DNA from: Martinezella multihospitum
GTDB taxonomy: Bacteria; Pseudomonadota; Alphaproteobacteria; Rhizobiales; Rhizobiaceae
Reading direction: 5' to 3'
Assembly (NCBI RefSeq): GCF_900094585.1
Contig: NZ_FMAG01000010.1
Location: forward strand, 1 to 64,000
Length of the DNA: 64,000 nucleotides
Below, piece after piece: positions 43,526 through 52,339 of this stretch. The translations under genes and the position numbers were made by a program. How positions within the stretch are numbered: the stretch's first letter is position 1; the number at the start of each line of letters is the position of its first letter. Under the pieces are notes generated by a model. It made no database searches and had not been told where the DNA came from. It was given only the letters and a program-made list of their open reading frames with translations.

Positions 43526-44653
43526 CTAAATCAACCCCCACGCCCGGAACCTCCCCCTCCCCGTCATCTCCCTCAGCCCGAGTCCCAAAACAATCCGCCG
43601 CGCCGCCTGCGGCGTGACGTCCAGCGTCTTCGCCACCATGCCGGCCGATACGAGCGGTTTCGCCATGACGAGGTCGACCAGCTCCGGCATTTTTGAAGAC
43701 GTCCGCCGTCCTTCGAGTTTTCTCTCGAACAGGGTTCGCGCCAGCACCAGCCGGTCATGTTCTTTCAGACCGAGCTCGGCGGCCGCTAGAAGCCCGTGCG
43801 CGATCGCGAGCAGCCGGGTCTCCCGATCACGATGCCGACGCCGATCGACGGGAATGGTTTTGAGGCCAAGGTTGATGGCGGCCAGATGGGCGCCTGACGT
43901 GATGCCGGCCTGGCGCAGGATAGAGGCGCAAAACAGCCGGCCAAGCCAAGGCGCGTGCTGCAGGACGGAGAGTTCGTTCCAGGCATCGAGGGCAACGATC
44001 GCCTGCAGCACCGCCGGCAACTCGTTGGCCCGGCGCAGCACGCCACGCCATTCGTCGAGCCGGGCATCCTCGTCCCAGTCGAGGTCATAGACGAAAGGAT
44101 CTCGTTCGCGGGTATCACCGCGACCGGGCCGCTTCGCCTGCTCGATCGCTGCCTCCGATCGGGCGAGCACCGCATCGATGGCGGCATAATCGACACCGGG
44201 GAGATTTCCGATGTCGTCGGTATCTTCCCCCTCCCCTTCCGGATCGCTTGCGACCGCGCGTTGGACGGTACCGATCGCCTGCGCATCATCCGCATCGGCC
44301 GATGTAATCTCCGCGGTCTTTCTGAGAGTGCGTACGCCATCGGCGGATAATGCCCAGCCAGGGGACTGGCCAGAAATGCGCCGGCGGGTGCGCAGCACGT
44401 CGCGGGCGATTGTCAGTTCGTGGGTCGGCGTGCGAATATCGCGGGTCGCGTCGTGGAGGACGAGATCTTCGAGATGGACGAGCTCGCCGTCGATCCACAG
44501 CGAGGCGCACGCATCGGTAAAATGCATGCGTTCGATCCAGCCGGCGCCGACCGGTGAACGGGCGATCCGCTCGTCCAAACGCGTCAGAGCAGCACCCGCG
44601 TCGAAAGCCGGTCGCATCAGGGCTGTCATGCTGATTTTCGCGAGATCGTAAGC
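43526..44653 (-). CDS. RHE_PE00001 family protein (DUF1612, C-terminal HTH)
   Basis: 375 residues from MAYDLAKIS at 44653 (an ATG at 44665 is possible). The N-terminal part, including LDERIARSPVGAGWIERMHFTDACASLW, matches the RHE_PE00001 family named from Rhizobium etli plasmids. The C-terminus (LVDLVMAKPLVSAGMVAKTLDVTPQAARRIVLGLGLREMTGRGRFRAWG) is a helix-turn-helix. It is probably a DNA-binding regulator or recombination accessory and is divergent from the DUF7673/recombinase pair across a 15-bp inverted repeat. Confidence 0.85.
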   Translation of the reverse strand, partial: AYDLAKISMTALMRPAFDAGAALTRLDERIARSPVGAGWIERMHFTDACASLWIDGELVHLEDLVLHDATRDIRTPTHELTIARDVLRTRRRISGQSPGWALSADGVRTLRKTAEITSADADDAQAIGTVQRAVASDPEGEGEDTDDIGNLPGVDYAAIDAVLARSEAAIEQAKRPGRGDTRERDPFVYDLDWDEDARLDEWRGVLRRANELPAVLQAIVALDAWNELSVLQHAPWLGRLFCASILRQAGITSGAHLAAINLGLKTIPVDRRRHRDRETRLLAIAHGLLAAAELGLKEHDRLVLARTLFERKLEGRRTSSKMPELVDLVMAKPLVSAGMVAKTLDVTPQAARRIVLGLGLREMTGRGRFRAWGLI

Positions 44654-44737
44654 CATTGAAATCATGATAAATGATTTTCTAAAAGAACTCTATCTGAATA
44701 TTGCAGTTCCTCACATGGTACGGTTTTGGGTTGGCAT

Positions 44738-44774
44738 ATCTACCATCGATAACAAACGTTTATCGATGGTAGAT
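44738..44774. promoter_or_regulatory. 15-bp perfect inverted repeat between divergent genes (likely operator)
   Basis: ATCTACCATCGATAA (44738-44752), a 7-base spacer, then TTATCGATGGTAGAT (44760-44774). It lies in the 180-bp gap between the RHE_PE00001 gene and the DUF7673/recombinase genes. Perfect arms and central placement suggest an operator for divergent promoters, possibly bound by the adjacent HTH protein. A recombination site for the tyrosine recombinase is an alternative. Confidence 0.6.
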
Positions 44775-44834
44775 TGACAGAGGCTCCGAATCCCTCGAAT
44801 CTGAGCAAATACCGCTCCGCAAAGGCCTTTTTCC

Positions 44835-45122
44835 ATGGAAGACCGCGTCCGCTTCGCCCTCGAAAAGCTGCTCAACGTCGCGCACGGCGATACCGGGCAA
44901 AGCCGCCGTGTCGCCAACTTCTTGCTGGCTTGGTGGAATGCCGAGGTGCATGGCGGCTTCGACCTAACCGACCTGGCCGATCTCGATCCGGAGATCTGCG
45001 AGGACATGATCACCGTTTTCACCTTCATCGCCCGCGAGGAGACGCTGTCCTATCCGGATGCCTACAAGCCGGAGATTATCCAGATCATCCGCCGCTGGCG
45101 GCCTCATGTCGAGATCGACTGA
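44835..45122 (+). CDS. DUF7673-like protein
   Basis: 95 residues: MEDRVRFALEKLLNVAHGDTGQSRRVANFLLAWWNAEVHGGFDL..., ending IIRRWRPHVEID. The LLAWWNA...GGFDL.DL..LD pattern is found in small proteins beside plasmid recombinases of rhizobia (DUF7673). Function unknown. Its stop overlaps the recombinase start (TGATG), so they are translationally coupled. Confidence 0.78.
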   Translation: MEDRVRFALEKLLNVAHGDTGQSRRVANFLLAWWNAEVHGGFDLTDLADLDPEICEDMITVFTFIAREETLSYPDAYKPEIIQIIRRWRPHVEID

Positions 45123-46276
45123 TGGCAGTTCCAAGCAAATCCGCCACCCAGTCCGCCGTCGAGCGCCGCGCCGAAGAACTCGACACTATCGCCTCTGTCA
45201 TGCCGATGGAACGCCGCGACGAGCTCGCCGAGCTGCTCACCGACCAGGATGTCGAGACGCTGCGCCACCTCGTCAACCAGGGCATGGGCGACAACACGCT
45301 GCGGGCCCTCACCTCCGATCTCGCCTATCTCGAAGCCTGGGGCTTGGCCGCGACAGGAAAATCTCTGCCCTGGCCGGCGCCTGAAGCCCTGCTCCTGAAG
45401 TTCGTCGCCCATCACCTTTGGGATCCTGAGAAGCGCGCGGCCGACCCCGATCACGGCATGCCGGCCGAGGTCGACGATAAGCTCCGCCACCAGGGCTTTC
45501 TAAAAGCCGTCGGCCCGCACGCGCCGGCTACGGTGCGCCGGCGGCTGGCAAACTGGTCGACGCTGACGAAATGGCGAGGCCTCGACGGCGCCTTCGCCTC
45601 CCCTGCCCTCAAATCAGCCATCCGTCTGGCCGTGCGCGCGGTCCCGAGGACCCGGCGTCGCAAGAGCGCCAAGGCGGTTACCGGCGACGTGCTGGCAAAA
45701 CTGTTGGCCACGTGCGCGACCGACAGCCTGCGTGATCTGCGCGACCGGGCGATCCTGATGGTCGCCTTTGCCTCCGGCGGCCGCCGGCGTAGCGAGATCG
45801 CCAAGTTGCACGTCGAGCAACTGACCGTCGAGCCGCCGATCGAGGTGGCCGACGGCCCTCCCCTCCCCTCTCTGGCCATTCATCTCGGACGTACCAAAAC
45901 GACGAACGGCGAGCAGGACGACGTCGTCTATCTGACGGGGCGGCCTGTCGAGGCGTTAAATGCTTGGCTGGCGGGGACGAAGATCGACAAGGGCAGCGTG
46001 TTTCGGGGGATCGGGCGTTGGGGAACCGTATCAAGACGAGCGCTCGATCCGCAGTCGATCAATGCGATTCTGAAGCTGCGGGCAGAGATGGCTGGGTTGG
46101 AGCCTATGGAATTCTCCGCACACGGGCTGCGGTCCGGATACCTCACCGAAGCTGCCAACCGCGGCATTCCCCTTCCCGAAGCGATGGAGCAGTCAAGGCA
46201 TCGCTCGGTTCAACAAGCCTCGAGCTATTACAATAGCGCGACTCGGCGCAGCGGCAGGGCAGCTCGGCTTCTCTGA
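45122..46276 (+). CDS. Tyrosine-type site-specific recombinase
   Basis: 384 residues from the ATG at 45122, coupled to the preceding gene; a longer open frame upstream is out of context. The N-terminal SAM-like core-binding domain spans about 40-170. Catalytic residues are visible: Arg in ASGGRRRSE (about 221-223), H334-x-x-R337 in HGLRSGYLTEAA, H360 in HRSVQQ, and the tyrosine at 369/370 (SSYY). It is full length and looks active. Such recombinases are common on repABC plasmids, for cointegrate resolution or island integration. Confidence 0.92.
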   Translation: MAVPSKSATQSAVERRAEELDTIASVMPMERRDELAELLTDQDVETLRHLVNQGMGDNTLRALTSDLAYLEAWGLAATGKSLPWPAPEALLLKFVAHHLWDPEKRAADPDHGMPAEVDDKLRHQGFLKAVGPHAPATVRRRLANWSTLTKWRGLDGAFASPALKSAIRLAVRAVPRTRRRKSAKAVTGDVLAKLLATCATDSLRDLRDRAILMVAFASGGRRRSEIAKLHVEQLTVEPPIEVADGPPLPSLAIHLGRTKTTNGEQDDVVYLTGRPVEALNAWLAGTKIDKGSVFRGIGRWGTVSRRALDPQSINAILKLRAEMAGLEPMEFSAHGLRSGYLTEAANRGIPLPEAMEQSRHRSVQQASSYYNSATRRSGRAARLL

Positions 46277-46386
46277 TGGCCGAAATCGCCCACGAACGAT
46301 CCCTGGCCGTCGGAAAATTGGGCGCAAAACCGCGACTTTTCGAGGTGGATGCCGAGCGACCTCGGCACTTCTGACGTTCAGCAGGC

Positions 46387-47298
46387 TCAACGCTGTGCGA
46401 GCCGCCCGGCCGCGTAGTCGCGCGCAAGCCCGATGAAGGCCTGGAAGGCTGCAGAGGAATTGCGCCGATTATAATAATAGAGGCACAGCGGCACGAGCGG
46501 CGGTGTCCAGTCTTCGAGAATGCGTACGAGTCGCCCCGCAGCAATGTCTTCGCGGACATCGGCTTCCATGAAATAGCCGATCCCCACGCCGTTCATCACC
46601 GCGATCCGCGCCAGGGATGCCTCGTCAAGAGTGATCGGCCCCTCGACGTCGAGCTGCAGTTCTTCGGCGCCCTTCTCGAACCGCCATCGGAACAACGAGC
46701 CATCGGGAAGCCGCACGCGAACGCAGGGGTAAGAAAGCAGGTCCTGCGGCACTCGGGGGATAGCCCTGTTTTCGAAAAAGGCGGGCGATGCCGCAACCGC
46801 CATGCGTCGCATCTGACCCAGCGGTATGGCGATCGCGTCGCTGGGCACCAGATCCGCGCTGCGCACGCCCAGATCGAAGCCCGCTGCCACGACGTCAACA
46901 AGCCGCCCCTCCGTGACGATGTCTATATGAACCTGCGGATATAGCTTCAGATAGCTCAGGACCAGCGGCGCCATAATCTCGCGCGCCGCGGTCGCGAAAG
47001 CATTGATGCGTAAGATCCCAGACGGCGTGTCCTGCTGGGAGCGCGCCGTGTTCATCGCTTTCTGGATGCCATCAAGCGCTGGCTTGATCTGTGCGACGAA
47101 GATCCTCCCCGCATAGGTGAGCGAGACGCTGCGCGTGGTGCGATTGAATAACCGCACGTCAAGCTCCCGTTCGAGCTTGCCCACCGCGTTGCTGATAGCA
47201 GTGGTCGACATGCCGAGTTCGAGCGCCGCCGCTCGAAACGAGCCGCACCGAACAATGGCGAGAACGGCCTCAAGTTCGATCAGCGAATAACGAGTCAT
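46387..47298 (-). CDS. LysR-family transcriptional regulator
   Basis: 303 residues from MTRYSLIELEAV at 47298. The N-terminal winged HTH (about 1-60, FRAAALELGMSTTAISNAVGKLERELDVRLFNRTTRSVSLT) is of the CrgA/AaeR subtype. The LysR substrate-binding domain occupies about 90-300. It is divergent from the SnoaL-like/SDR pair with a 96-bp gap and presumably controls them. The inducer is unknown. Confidence 0.93.
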   Translation of the reverse strand: MTRYSLIELEAVLAIVRCGSFRAAALELGMSTTAISNAVGKLERELDVRLFNRTTRSVSLTYAGRIFVAQIKPALDGIQKAMNTARSQQDTPSGILRINAFATAAREIMAPLVLSYLKLYPQVHIDIVTEGRLVDVVAAGFDLGVRSADLVPSDAIAIPLGQMRRMAVAASPAFFENRAIPRVPQDLLSYPCVRVRLPDGSLFRWRFEKGAEELQLDVEGPITLDEASLARIAVMNGVGIGYFMEADVREDIAAGRLVRILEDWTPPLVPLCLYYYNRRNSSAAFQAFIGLARDYAAGRLAQR

Positions 47299-47394
47299 TG
47301 TCCCGATTTTCGTAATGCCCCATGCCGGTTTGTCTCGCTTATCGGGCGAAAAGTCCATGACTAAGTTTGCCTCATCACCATCAAGGAGATGAAG

Positions 47395-47724
47395 ATGTCA
47401 ATGAACCTACCCAAGCCGATTGCCGACTATGTCGAGGCAAATGCCCGTCTCGATATCGACGGCATGATGAAGCCGTTCCTGCAAGATGCCGTCTTCATCG
47501 ACAACGGCAAGCGCTACGAGGGGGTGGCTGAGATACGAAAGCTGCTCAAGGATGAAGCAATCGCGGTCAAGGCGATCTTCGAGCCCGATGCTGTTCGGGA
47601 GGAAGATGGCGATGTCGTGCTCGAAGGCCCCGCCCATGGAGACTTTCCCGGCAGCCCGATCCGCTTCACCTATCGCTTTGAGCTGGCCAACAACGCCATC
47701 AAGACCCTGGAGACGACAGTATGA
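47395..47724 (+). CDS. SnoaL/NTF2-like small protein
   Basis: 109 residues from the ATG at 47395; AAGGAG lies 9-14 bp upstream, and the earlier ATG at 47389 is too close to it. ADYVEANARLDIDGMMKPFLQDAVFIDNGKRYEGVAEIRKLL is typical of the cone-shaped SnoaL/NTF2-like fold (polyketide-cyclase-like, ketosteroid-isomerase-like). Its stop overlaps the SDR start (ATGA). The substrate is unknown. Confidence 0.82.
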   Translation: MSMNLPKPIADYVEANARLDIDGMMKPFLQDAVFIDNGKRYEGVAEIRKLLKDEAIAVKAIFEPDAVREEDGDVVLEGPAHGDFPGSPIRFTYRFELANNAIKTLETTV

Positions 47725-48508
47725 ACATCAAGGCAGATCCAACCGAATTCGCCGGCAAGCGCATACTCGTCAGCGGGGCACCAAGGGGCTGGGCCGCGCG
47801 ACGGTCGAGCGCTTCCTTGCCGGCGGCGCCCGTGTTGTCACCGCCGCCCGCACGATCAAGGATCCCATCGAGGGCGTGGAATATGCTCAGGCCGACTTGA
47901 CCACTGCGGAGGGTAGCGAAGCGCTAGCCAGGGTGGCAATCGAGCGGCTGGGCGGCATTGACATCCTTGCCCATGTTATCGGTGGCTCGGCTTCGCCGGC
48001 GGGTGGTTTCGCCGCGCTGACGGATGACCACTGGCTCGCCGAACTGAACCTCAACCTGCTGGCGACCGTCCGGCTCGATCGCTTGTTGATCCCGCAGATG
48101 CTTGAGCGGGGCAAGGGCGCTGTCGTGCACATCACCTCAATTCAGTCCGTCCTGCCGCTGCCTGAATCCACGACAGCATACGCCGCGGCGAAGGCGGCGC
48201 TCAGAACCTACAGCAAGTCGATCTCGAAAGAACTCGGTCCCAAGCGCGTCCGCGTCAATTCCGTCTCGCCTGGCTGGATCATGACCGATGCCACCGGAGA
48301 CTTTCTCGAAATGCTTCGGAATGCCAATGGCGGCACGATCGAGGATGCGCGGCAGTCGGTGCTCGATGCCTTAGGCGGGATCTCGATCGGGCGCGGAGCC
48401 GAGCCTGAGGAGGTGGCCGACCTTATCGCCTATCTCGCCTCCGACCGTGCGGCTGCGATCCACGGCGCTGAGTTTGTCATCGATGGCGGGACGATCAAAA
48501 CGGTATAA
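47721..48508 (+). pseudogene. Short-chain dehydrogenase/reductase with a frameshift in the cofactor motif
   Basis: ATG at 47721 begins MNIKADPTEFAGKRILVSG, then the frame breaks within GGGG at 47775-47778. A one-base insertion there would restore GGTKGLGRATVERFLAGG, the NAD(P) motif TGxxxGxG. The +1-shifted frame then continues intact as an SDR to 48508, with the catalytic Ser/Tyr/Lys region (HITSIQSVLPLPESTTAYAAAKAALRTYSKS) and C-terminal AAAIHGAEFVIDGGTIKTV. Either a recent inactivating mutation or a homopolymer sequencing error; the rest of the gene shows no decay. Confidence 0.85.
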
Positions 48509-48714
48509 GGGCGGCTCCTCGGCGCTCGCTCAAGCGCGGACGCCGGGAGCTGGCCTGGCCTTGCCAACGGATAAAGTCGCCACGGATTGGCCGCCCTCCT
48601 GACCGGCATTTGTCAACAGCTGCTATCAGGCAAGGCTGATCGGAATATCCCGGCCAGGCAGTCGATCAGGGGCTGGTCGAGGGCGTGCCCTCGGCCTCAC
48701 CGAGACCGCGATCC

Positions 48715-48868
48715 CTACTGTCGCATCCAGCCGCCACCGACGACAAGCGTCTGGCCGGCCACAAAGCGGGCGCCGTCGCTGGTTAGGAATGCCACCGGTC
48801 CGGCGATATCGGCAGGCGTGCCCAAACGCTTGATCGCCTGCTGCATGAACGGGAAGCTCAATAAAGCC
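48715..48868 (-). pseudogene. C-terminal fragment of another SDR
   Basis: On the minus strand the frame reads MQQAIKRLGTPADIAGPVAF, LTSDGARFVAGQTLVVGGG, WMRQ, stop: the last about 45 residues of a short-chain dehydrogenase. A stop lies just upstream (about 48869) and no catalytic or cofactor part precedes it. It is a truncated remnant at the border of the replication module, a sign of rearrangement there. Confidence 0.75.
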
Positions 48869-48921
48869 TAGCGTGGACGCGATGAGCGCACAGCACAGGC
48901 CGTACAGCGCCTCTATAGCTG

Positions 48922-48937
48922 GTTCTCAGCTGAGAAC
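48922..48937. promoter_or_regulatory. parS-like centromere site 1 (repABC)
   Basis: GTTCTCAGCTGAGAAC is a perfect 16-bp palindrome and an exact fit to the repABC parS consensus GTTNNNNGCNNNNAAC bound by RepB. It lies about 1.15 kb upstream of repA, and a second copy is 74 bp away. Confidence 0.78.
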
Positions 48938-49011
48938 TTATCGGATTTTCTGTGAGCCGTTGCATGAGGCGCGGAGGTTGTTGAACCCCGACTCTTCGAC
49001 TGCCTATAAAA

Positions 49012-49027
49012 GTTCTTAGCTGAGAAC
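49012..49027. promoter_or_regulatory. parS-like centromere site 2 (repABC)
   Basis: GTTCTTAGCTGAGAAC differs from site 1 by one base and also fits GTTNNNNGCNNNNAAC; with flanks it forms a near-perfect 20-bp palindrome (AAGTTCTTAGCTGAGAACTT). The two sites together are the likely RepB-binding centromere. Confidence 0.76.
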
Positions 49028-49328
49028 TTGCAGGTGCCCGCACGATGTGCCCGTCGATGAAAAAGGAAGAGCTGACCATGGGCGCCGCACCATCACATGG
49101 AACCGCTGTGGTATTTCCCGCGGTCCGCCATCCGACTTAGCCCTCAGCCTGGCCGAAGACCCCACACACACGAGACATTAGCATCAGACAATGGCATGCC
49201 GCAGCATCACCTGGAGTTTAAATTAATCACTCCACCGTACCACATCGTCAGGTTAATCCTGTCGCCGCAGCCCCATGCAACCAAGCTGGGTTCCCACATT
49301 TCTCCCAGCCAAAAGTGTAAGAATGTTA

Positions 49329-49445
49329 ATGCGGCGGAGAGAACTCATCACGAAAAAGGCCATCACCGTAGCCGAATCGACAGAAACGAAAGAGCCGGCC
49401 GCCGCCGCCATCTACTCAGAACGTGCCAAGCAGCCCCCGCGTTGA
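49329..49445 (+). CDS. Possible 38-residue ORF upstream of repA
   Basis: ATG at 49329 reads MRRRELITKKAITVAESTET... and ends KQPPR. The region 49030-49807 otherwise holds no credible gene. Composition is protein-like but there is no strong ribosome binding site and no family is recognised. Confidence 0.22.
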   Translation: MRRRELITKKAITVAESTETKEPAAAAIYSERAKQPPR

Positions 49446-49807
49446 AAAAGGTCTTGACTGGCGTTCACTGAATTTTCACCGCGTAAGGCAAAGCTGGCCT
49501 CCGCCGGCTCACGTGCGCTGTATCGGAGGTGAACCACAATCGCCGTCACAATACATCCAGTCATTGTAGTCATCATATGCTCTGGAGCGCCAGCCTCCTA
49601 GGACCCACCACGTCCGTTAACCCATTGCTTGGCCACCGGCGCCCGCTCGTTGCTGCGAGCCGCGATTGCAGGGAGCCGCGTATTCGCAGAGGCACTCGTT
49701 TCGGCGAGCCGCTCCCGCCAACGGACATGGACACGTTATGTCGGCAACTTGACCGGCTAGGCTACCTTTTTGCCGCCGATGTCGTTGCAACCGAACCTCG
49801 GGCTTCG

Positions 49808-50059
49808 CTACCGAGCTCGCGGGTACTTCACAAAGATTTCCATGATCGCGCCATCCGTTTCCTGAGGATCCAGCGCTGTAGCCGATTGATTTCTGCTCTT
49901 ATCTGCGGGGAGGGGAGGGAAATCAGCTAAGAATTCTGGGATGGTCTGTGGCGATTCGGGCATCTCAATATCTAGCTCACCGTTAAGCGATTGCGTTAAC
50001 CTTCCGTTAACCCAATTTCCCTTGACCGCGATACCGACTCGGATCATTTTTACGCTCAA
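49808..50059 (-). CDS. Possible 83-residue protein divergent from repA
   Basis: MSVKMIRVGIAVKGNWVNGR... with an acidic, proline-containing middle (LDIEMPESPQTIPEFLADFPPLP). It starts 31 bp from the repA start on the opposite strand, so its 5' end overlaps the inverted repeat before repA. No family recognised; it may simply be the antisense of the repA leader. Confidence 0.28.
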   Translation of the reverse strand: MSVKMIRVGIAVKGNWVNGRLTQSLNGELDIEMPESPQTIPEFLADFPPLPADKSRNQSATALDPQETDGAIMEIFVKYPRAR

Positions 50060-50084
50060 TTGTCGATTTCACCTGATTGAGCGT
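50052..50084. promoter_or_regulatory. 9-bp inverted repeat just upstream of repA
   Basis: ACGCTCAAT (50052-50060), 15 bp, ATTGAGCGT (50076-50084), ending 5 bp before the repA ATG. RepA and RepB autorepress repABC transcription; this dyad is a good candidate operator, or an mRNA hairpin over the start. Nearby repeats of GTTAAC (49996-50011) may be part of the same control region. Confidence 0.45.
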
Positions 50085-50089
50085 TTAAA

Positions 50090-51307
50090 ATGAATTCAGT
50101 CGCAACTCACTCTCTGGCGCGTGCATCGGCTGTCCCGTCGCTAACCCGCCTTATCGAGGCCGACGCTGATCTCCTCAGCGCCCAACTCCAGCAGCTGCGG
50201 GCGCGCGCGTTTCCGCCGACCGCCGAAAAGCAACTTCGCAAGTTCATGGCCGGAGAAGCTGCAAAGCTGATCGGAATCAGTGATGCCTACCTTCGCCTTC
50301 TGGCGTCGGAAGGCAATATCCCAGACGCGGAAAAGAACGGCGCCGGACGGCGCCTCTACTCACTTGAACAGATCCATGAAATCCGTCGTTACTTGAGCGC
50401 CAACAAGAAAGGGTATTCACCGCAGCGAACGGACAACGAAGCCCTGCAAGTGATTGCGGTCACCAATTTCAAGGGCGGCTCCGGCAAGACCACTACAGCC
50501 GCGCACCTTGCGCAATATTTTGCGCTTCGCGGCTATCGGACGCTGGCCATCGATCTCGACCCCCAAGCGTCGCTTTCCGCGTTGTTCGGCATCCAGCCCG
50601 AATTCGATCTAGCCGCCAACGAAACCATGTACGGCGCCATTCGCTACGATCAGCACCAGCGCCCACTCAGCGATATCATCCGGAAAACCTACTTCACCGG
50701 CCTCGATATCGTCCCGGGCAACCTGGAACTGCAGGAATTCGAGCACGACACCCCTCGCATGCTGAGCGAGAGGTCTCGCAACCGCGACCAGATGTTCTTC
50801 ACGCGCATCGCGACATCACTTGCCTCCGTCGACAAGGACTACGACGTCGTTATTCTCGATTGCCCCCCGTCACTTGGATTTCTGACACTCTCGGCGCTTT
50901 GTGCGGCACGCAGCGTTGTCGTCACCATCCATCCGCAAATGTTGGATGTCGCCTCCATGTCGCAATTCCTGCACATGACAGCCGGCCTATTCAACGTTGT
51001 CGAAAACGCCGGCGGCAATGCGGAATACGATTTCTTTCGCTACGCCGTGACGCGCTATGAACCCAGCGACGGTCCTCAGGGCCAAATTGTTGGCTTGCTG
51101 AAGAGTCTATTCGGCGACCGAGTACTGACCAATGCCATGGTGAAATCCGCTGCGATCTCCGATGCCGGTATCACCAAGCAAACGCTATACGAGGTCGGTC
51201 GGGAAAACTTTACCCGCGCGACCTACGACCGGGCGATTGAATCTCTCGACAGCATGAACGGCGAAATCGAAATGCTCGTCAAGCAGGCATGGGGGCGCAA
51301 GACATGA
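50090..51307 (+). CDS. repA: RepA, plasmid partition ATPase (ParA type Ib)
   Basis: 405 residues. The N-terminal HTH region (about 50-110; AAKLIGISDAYLRLLASEGNIPDAEKNG) is for autorepression, followed by the ParA Walker motif KGGSGKTTTAAHLAQYFA (about 129-146) and DLDPQASLSALFG. The length is standard for repABC RepA. It segregates the plasmid with RepB at parS and represses the operon. It overlaps repB by 4 bp (ATGA). Confidence 0.97.
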   Translation: MNSVATHSLARASAVPSLTRLIEADADLLSAQLQQLRARAFPPTAEKQLRKFMAGEAAKLIGISDAYLRLLASEGNIPDAEKNGAGRRLYSLEQIHEIRRYLSANKKGYSPQRTDNEALQVIAVTNFKGGSGKTTTAAHLAQYFALRGYRTLAIDLDPQASLSALFGIQPEFDLAANETMYGAIRYDQHQRPLSDIIRKTYFTGLDIVPGNLELQEFEHDTPRMLSERSRNRDQMFFTRIATSLASVDKDYDVVILDCPPSLGFLTLSALCAARSVVVTIHPQMLDVASMSQFLHMTAGLFNVVENAGGNAEYDFFRYAVTRYEPSDGPQGQIVGLLKSLFGDRVLTNAMVKSAAISDAGITKQTLYEVGRENFTRATYDRAIESLDSMNGEIEMLVKQAWGRKT

Positions 51308-52329
51308 GCAGACGAAGCGACCAGCTCAAGAATTTCCTCGAGCCGATTCAGCCCGTTTCCGCCGCAGAACCTGCTACGCGCTCAAAGCCGGCTGTACAGT
51401 CGGGCGCGCTTAATTCGATGAATCGGGCCATTGCCAACCTTGCCACTGAGGCCGAAGAGGCGGAACGACTGCGCGCCCAACTCGAAGCGGGCGAAACGAT
51501 CGTCGAACTTGCACCGGAAGTCATTCACCGATCGTTCGTTAAGGACCGCCTTGACGACTTTACGGGCCCAAGTTTCATTGAGTTGCGCGAGAGCATCCGC
51601 ACCAGCGGACAGATCGTCCCTGTTCTGGTTCGCCCGCATCAGGACAAAGCTGGCGAATATCAGCTAGCGTTTGGGCATAGACGCTTGGAGGCTCTACGGC
51701 AAATCGGGGCCAAGGTTAAAGCCATTGTCAGGCCCCTCTCAGACGAAGACCTTATCGTCGCGCAAGGCAAGGAAAACACAGACCGTCTCGATCTGTCCTT
51801 CATCGAAAAGGCCCTCTTTGCGCTCCGTCTTGAAGAGATGGGGGTTCGCCGCCAGGTGATTATGGACGCGCTGACGACAACATCGAAAGGTGTGCTGTCA
51901 GGAATGATCTCGCTTGCAAATTCCATCCCAGCCGAACTGATCGAAGCCATCGGACCGGCTCCCTCCATCGGAAGGCCGCGCTGGGAAACCTTCGCACGGC
52001 TTCTCACGGACACAAGAAGCGACAAGGTTTGGCGTCAGCTGATCGACCAGGAAGCTTTCCGCGCCCGCTCAAGCGATGCCCGTTTCGAGACTATTCTGAA
52101 GGCTTTGGCCCCGCAAAGGTCTACCGAGGGCGAGGAGCTTGTCGTCGAGACCAAGGAGGGTCGCAGGATTGCAACCGCGCAGTTCGCGAAGCGTGCCGTG
52201 AAGGTGACAATTCAAACGAAGGATGCTCCGAATTTCGCGGAGTTTCTTCTGCGCAAGCTGCCGGACATTTACGCCGCCTACGTCTCGGAAGGGACAACAG
52301 GCACCGTTGAAACAGAAAAACAGGAGTAG
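51304..52329 (+). CDS. repB: RepB, plasmid partition protein (ParB type)
   Basis: 341 residues from MSRRSDQLKNFL at 51304, whose ATG overlaps the repA stop; the longer ORF start at 51289 is not needed. The ParB N-terminal domain has FIELRESIRTSGQIVPVLVRPH, FGHRRLEALRQIG (arginine-containing CTP-binding box) and KENTDR (ENxxR-type). The central HTH is about 170-230. RepB binds the parS palindromes upstream of repA. Confidence 0.96.
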   Translation: MSRRSDQLKNFLEPIQPVSAAEPATRSKPAVQSGALNSMNRAIANLATEAEEAERLRAQLEAGETIVELAPEVIHRSFVKDRLDDFTGPSFIELRESIRTSGQIVPVLVRPHQDKAGEYQLAFGHRRLEALRQIGAKVKAIVRPLSDEDLIVAQGKENTDRLDLSFIEKALFALRLEEMGVRRQVIMDALTTTSKGVLSGMISLANSIPAELIEAIGPAPSIGRPRWETFARLLTDTRSDKVWRQLIDQEAFRARSSDARFETILKALAPQRSTEGEELVVETKEGRRIATAQFAKRAVKVTIQTKDAPNFAEFLLRKLPDIYAAYVSEGTTGTVETEKQE

Positions 52330-52339
52330 GATGCAAAAG

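Noticed and set aside
45122..46276. Recombinase as the integrase of the defence island
   Set aside because: It lies next to plasmid-type genes, separated from CBASS by the RHE_PE00001 gene, and no flanking attachment repeats were found; treated as a plasmid recombinase.
48858..49079. 73-codon minus-strand frame over the parS sites
   Set aside because: Its sequence is produced by the two palindromes (repeated SSQLRT) and has no ribosome site.
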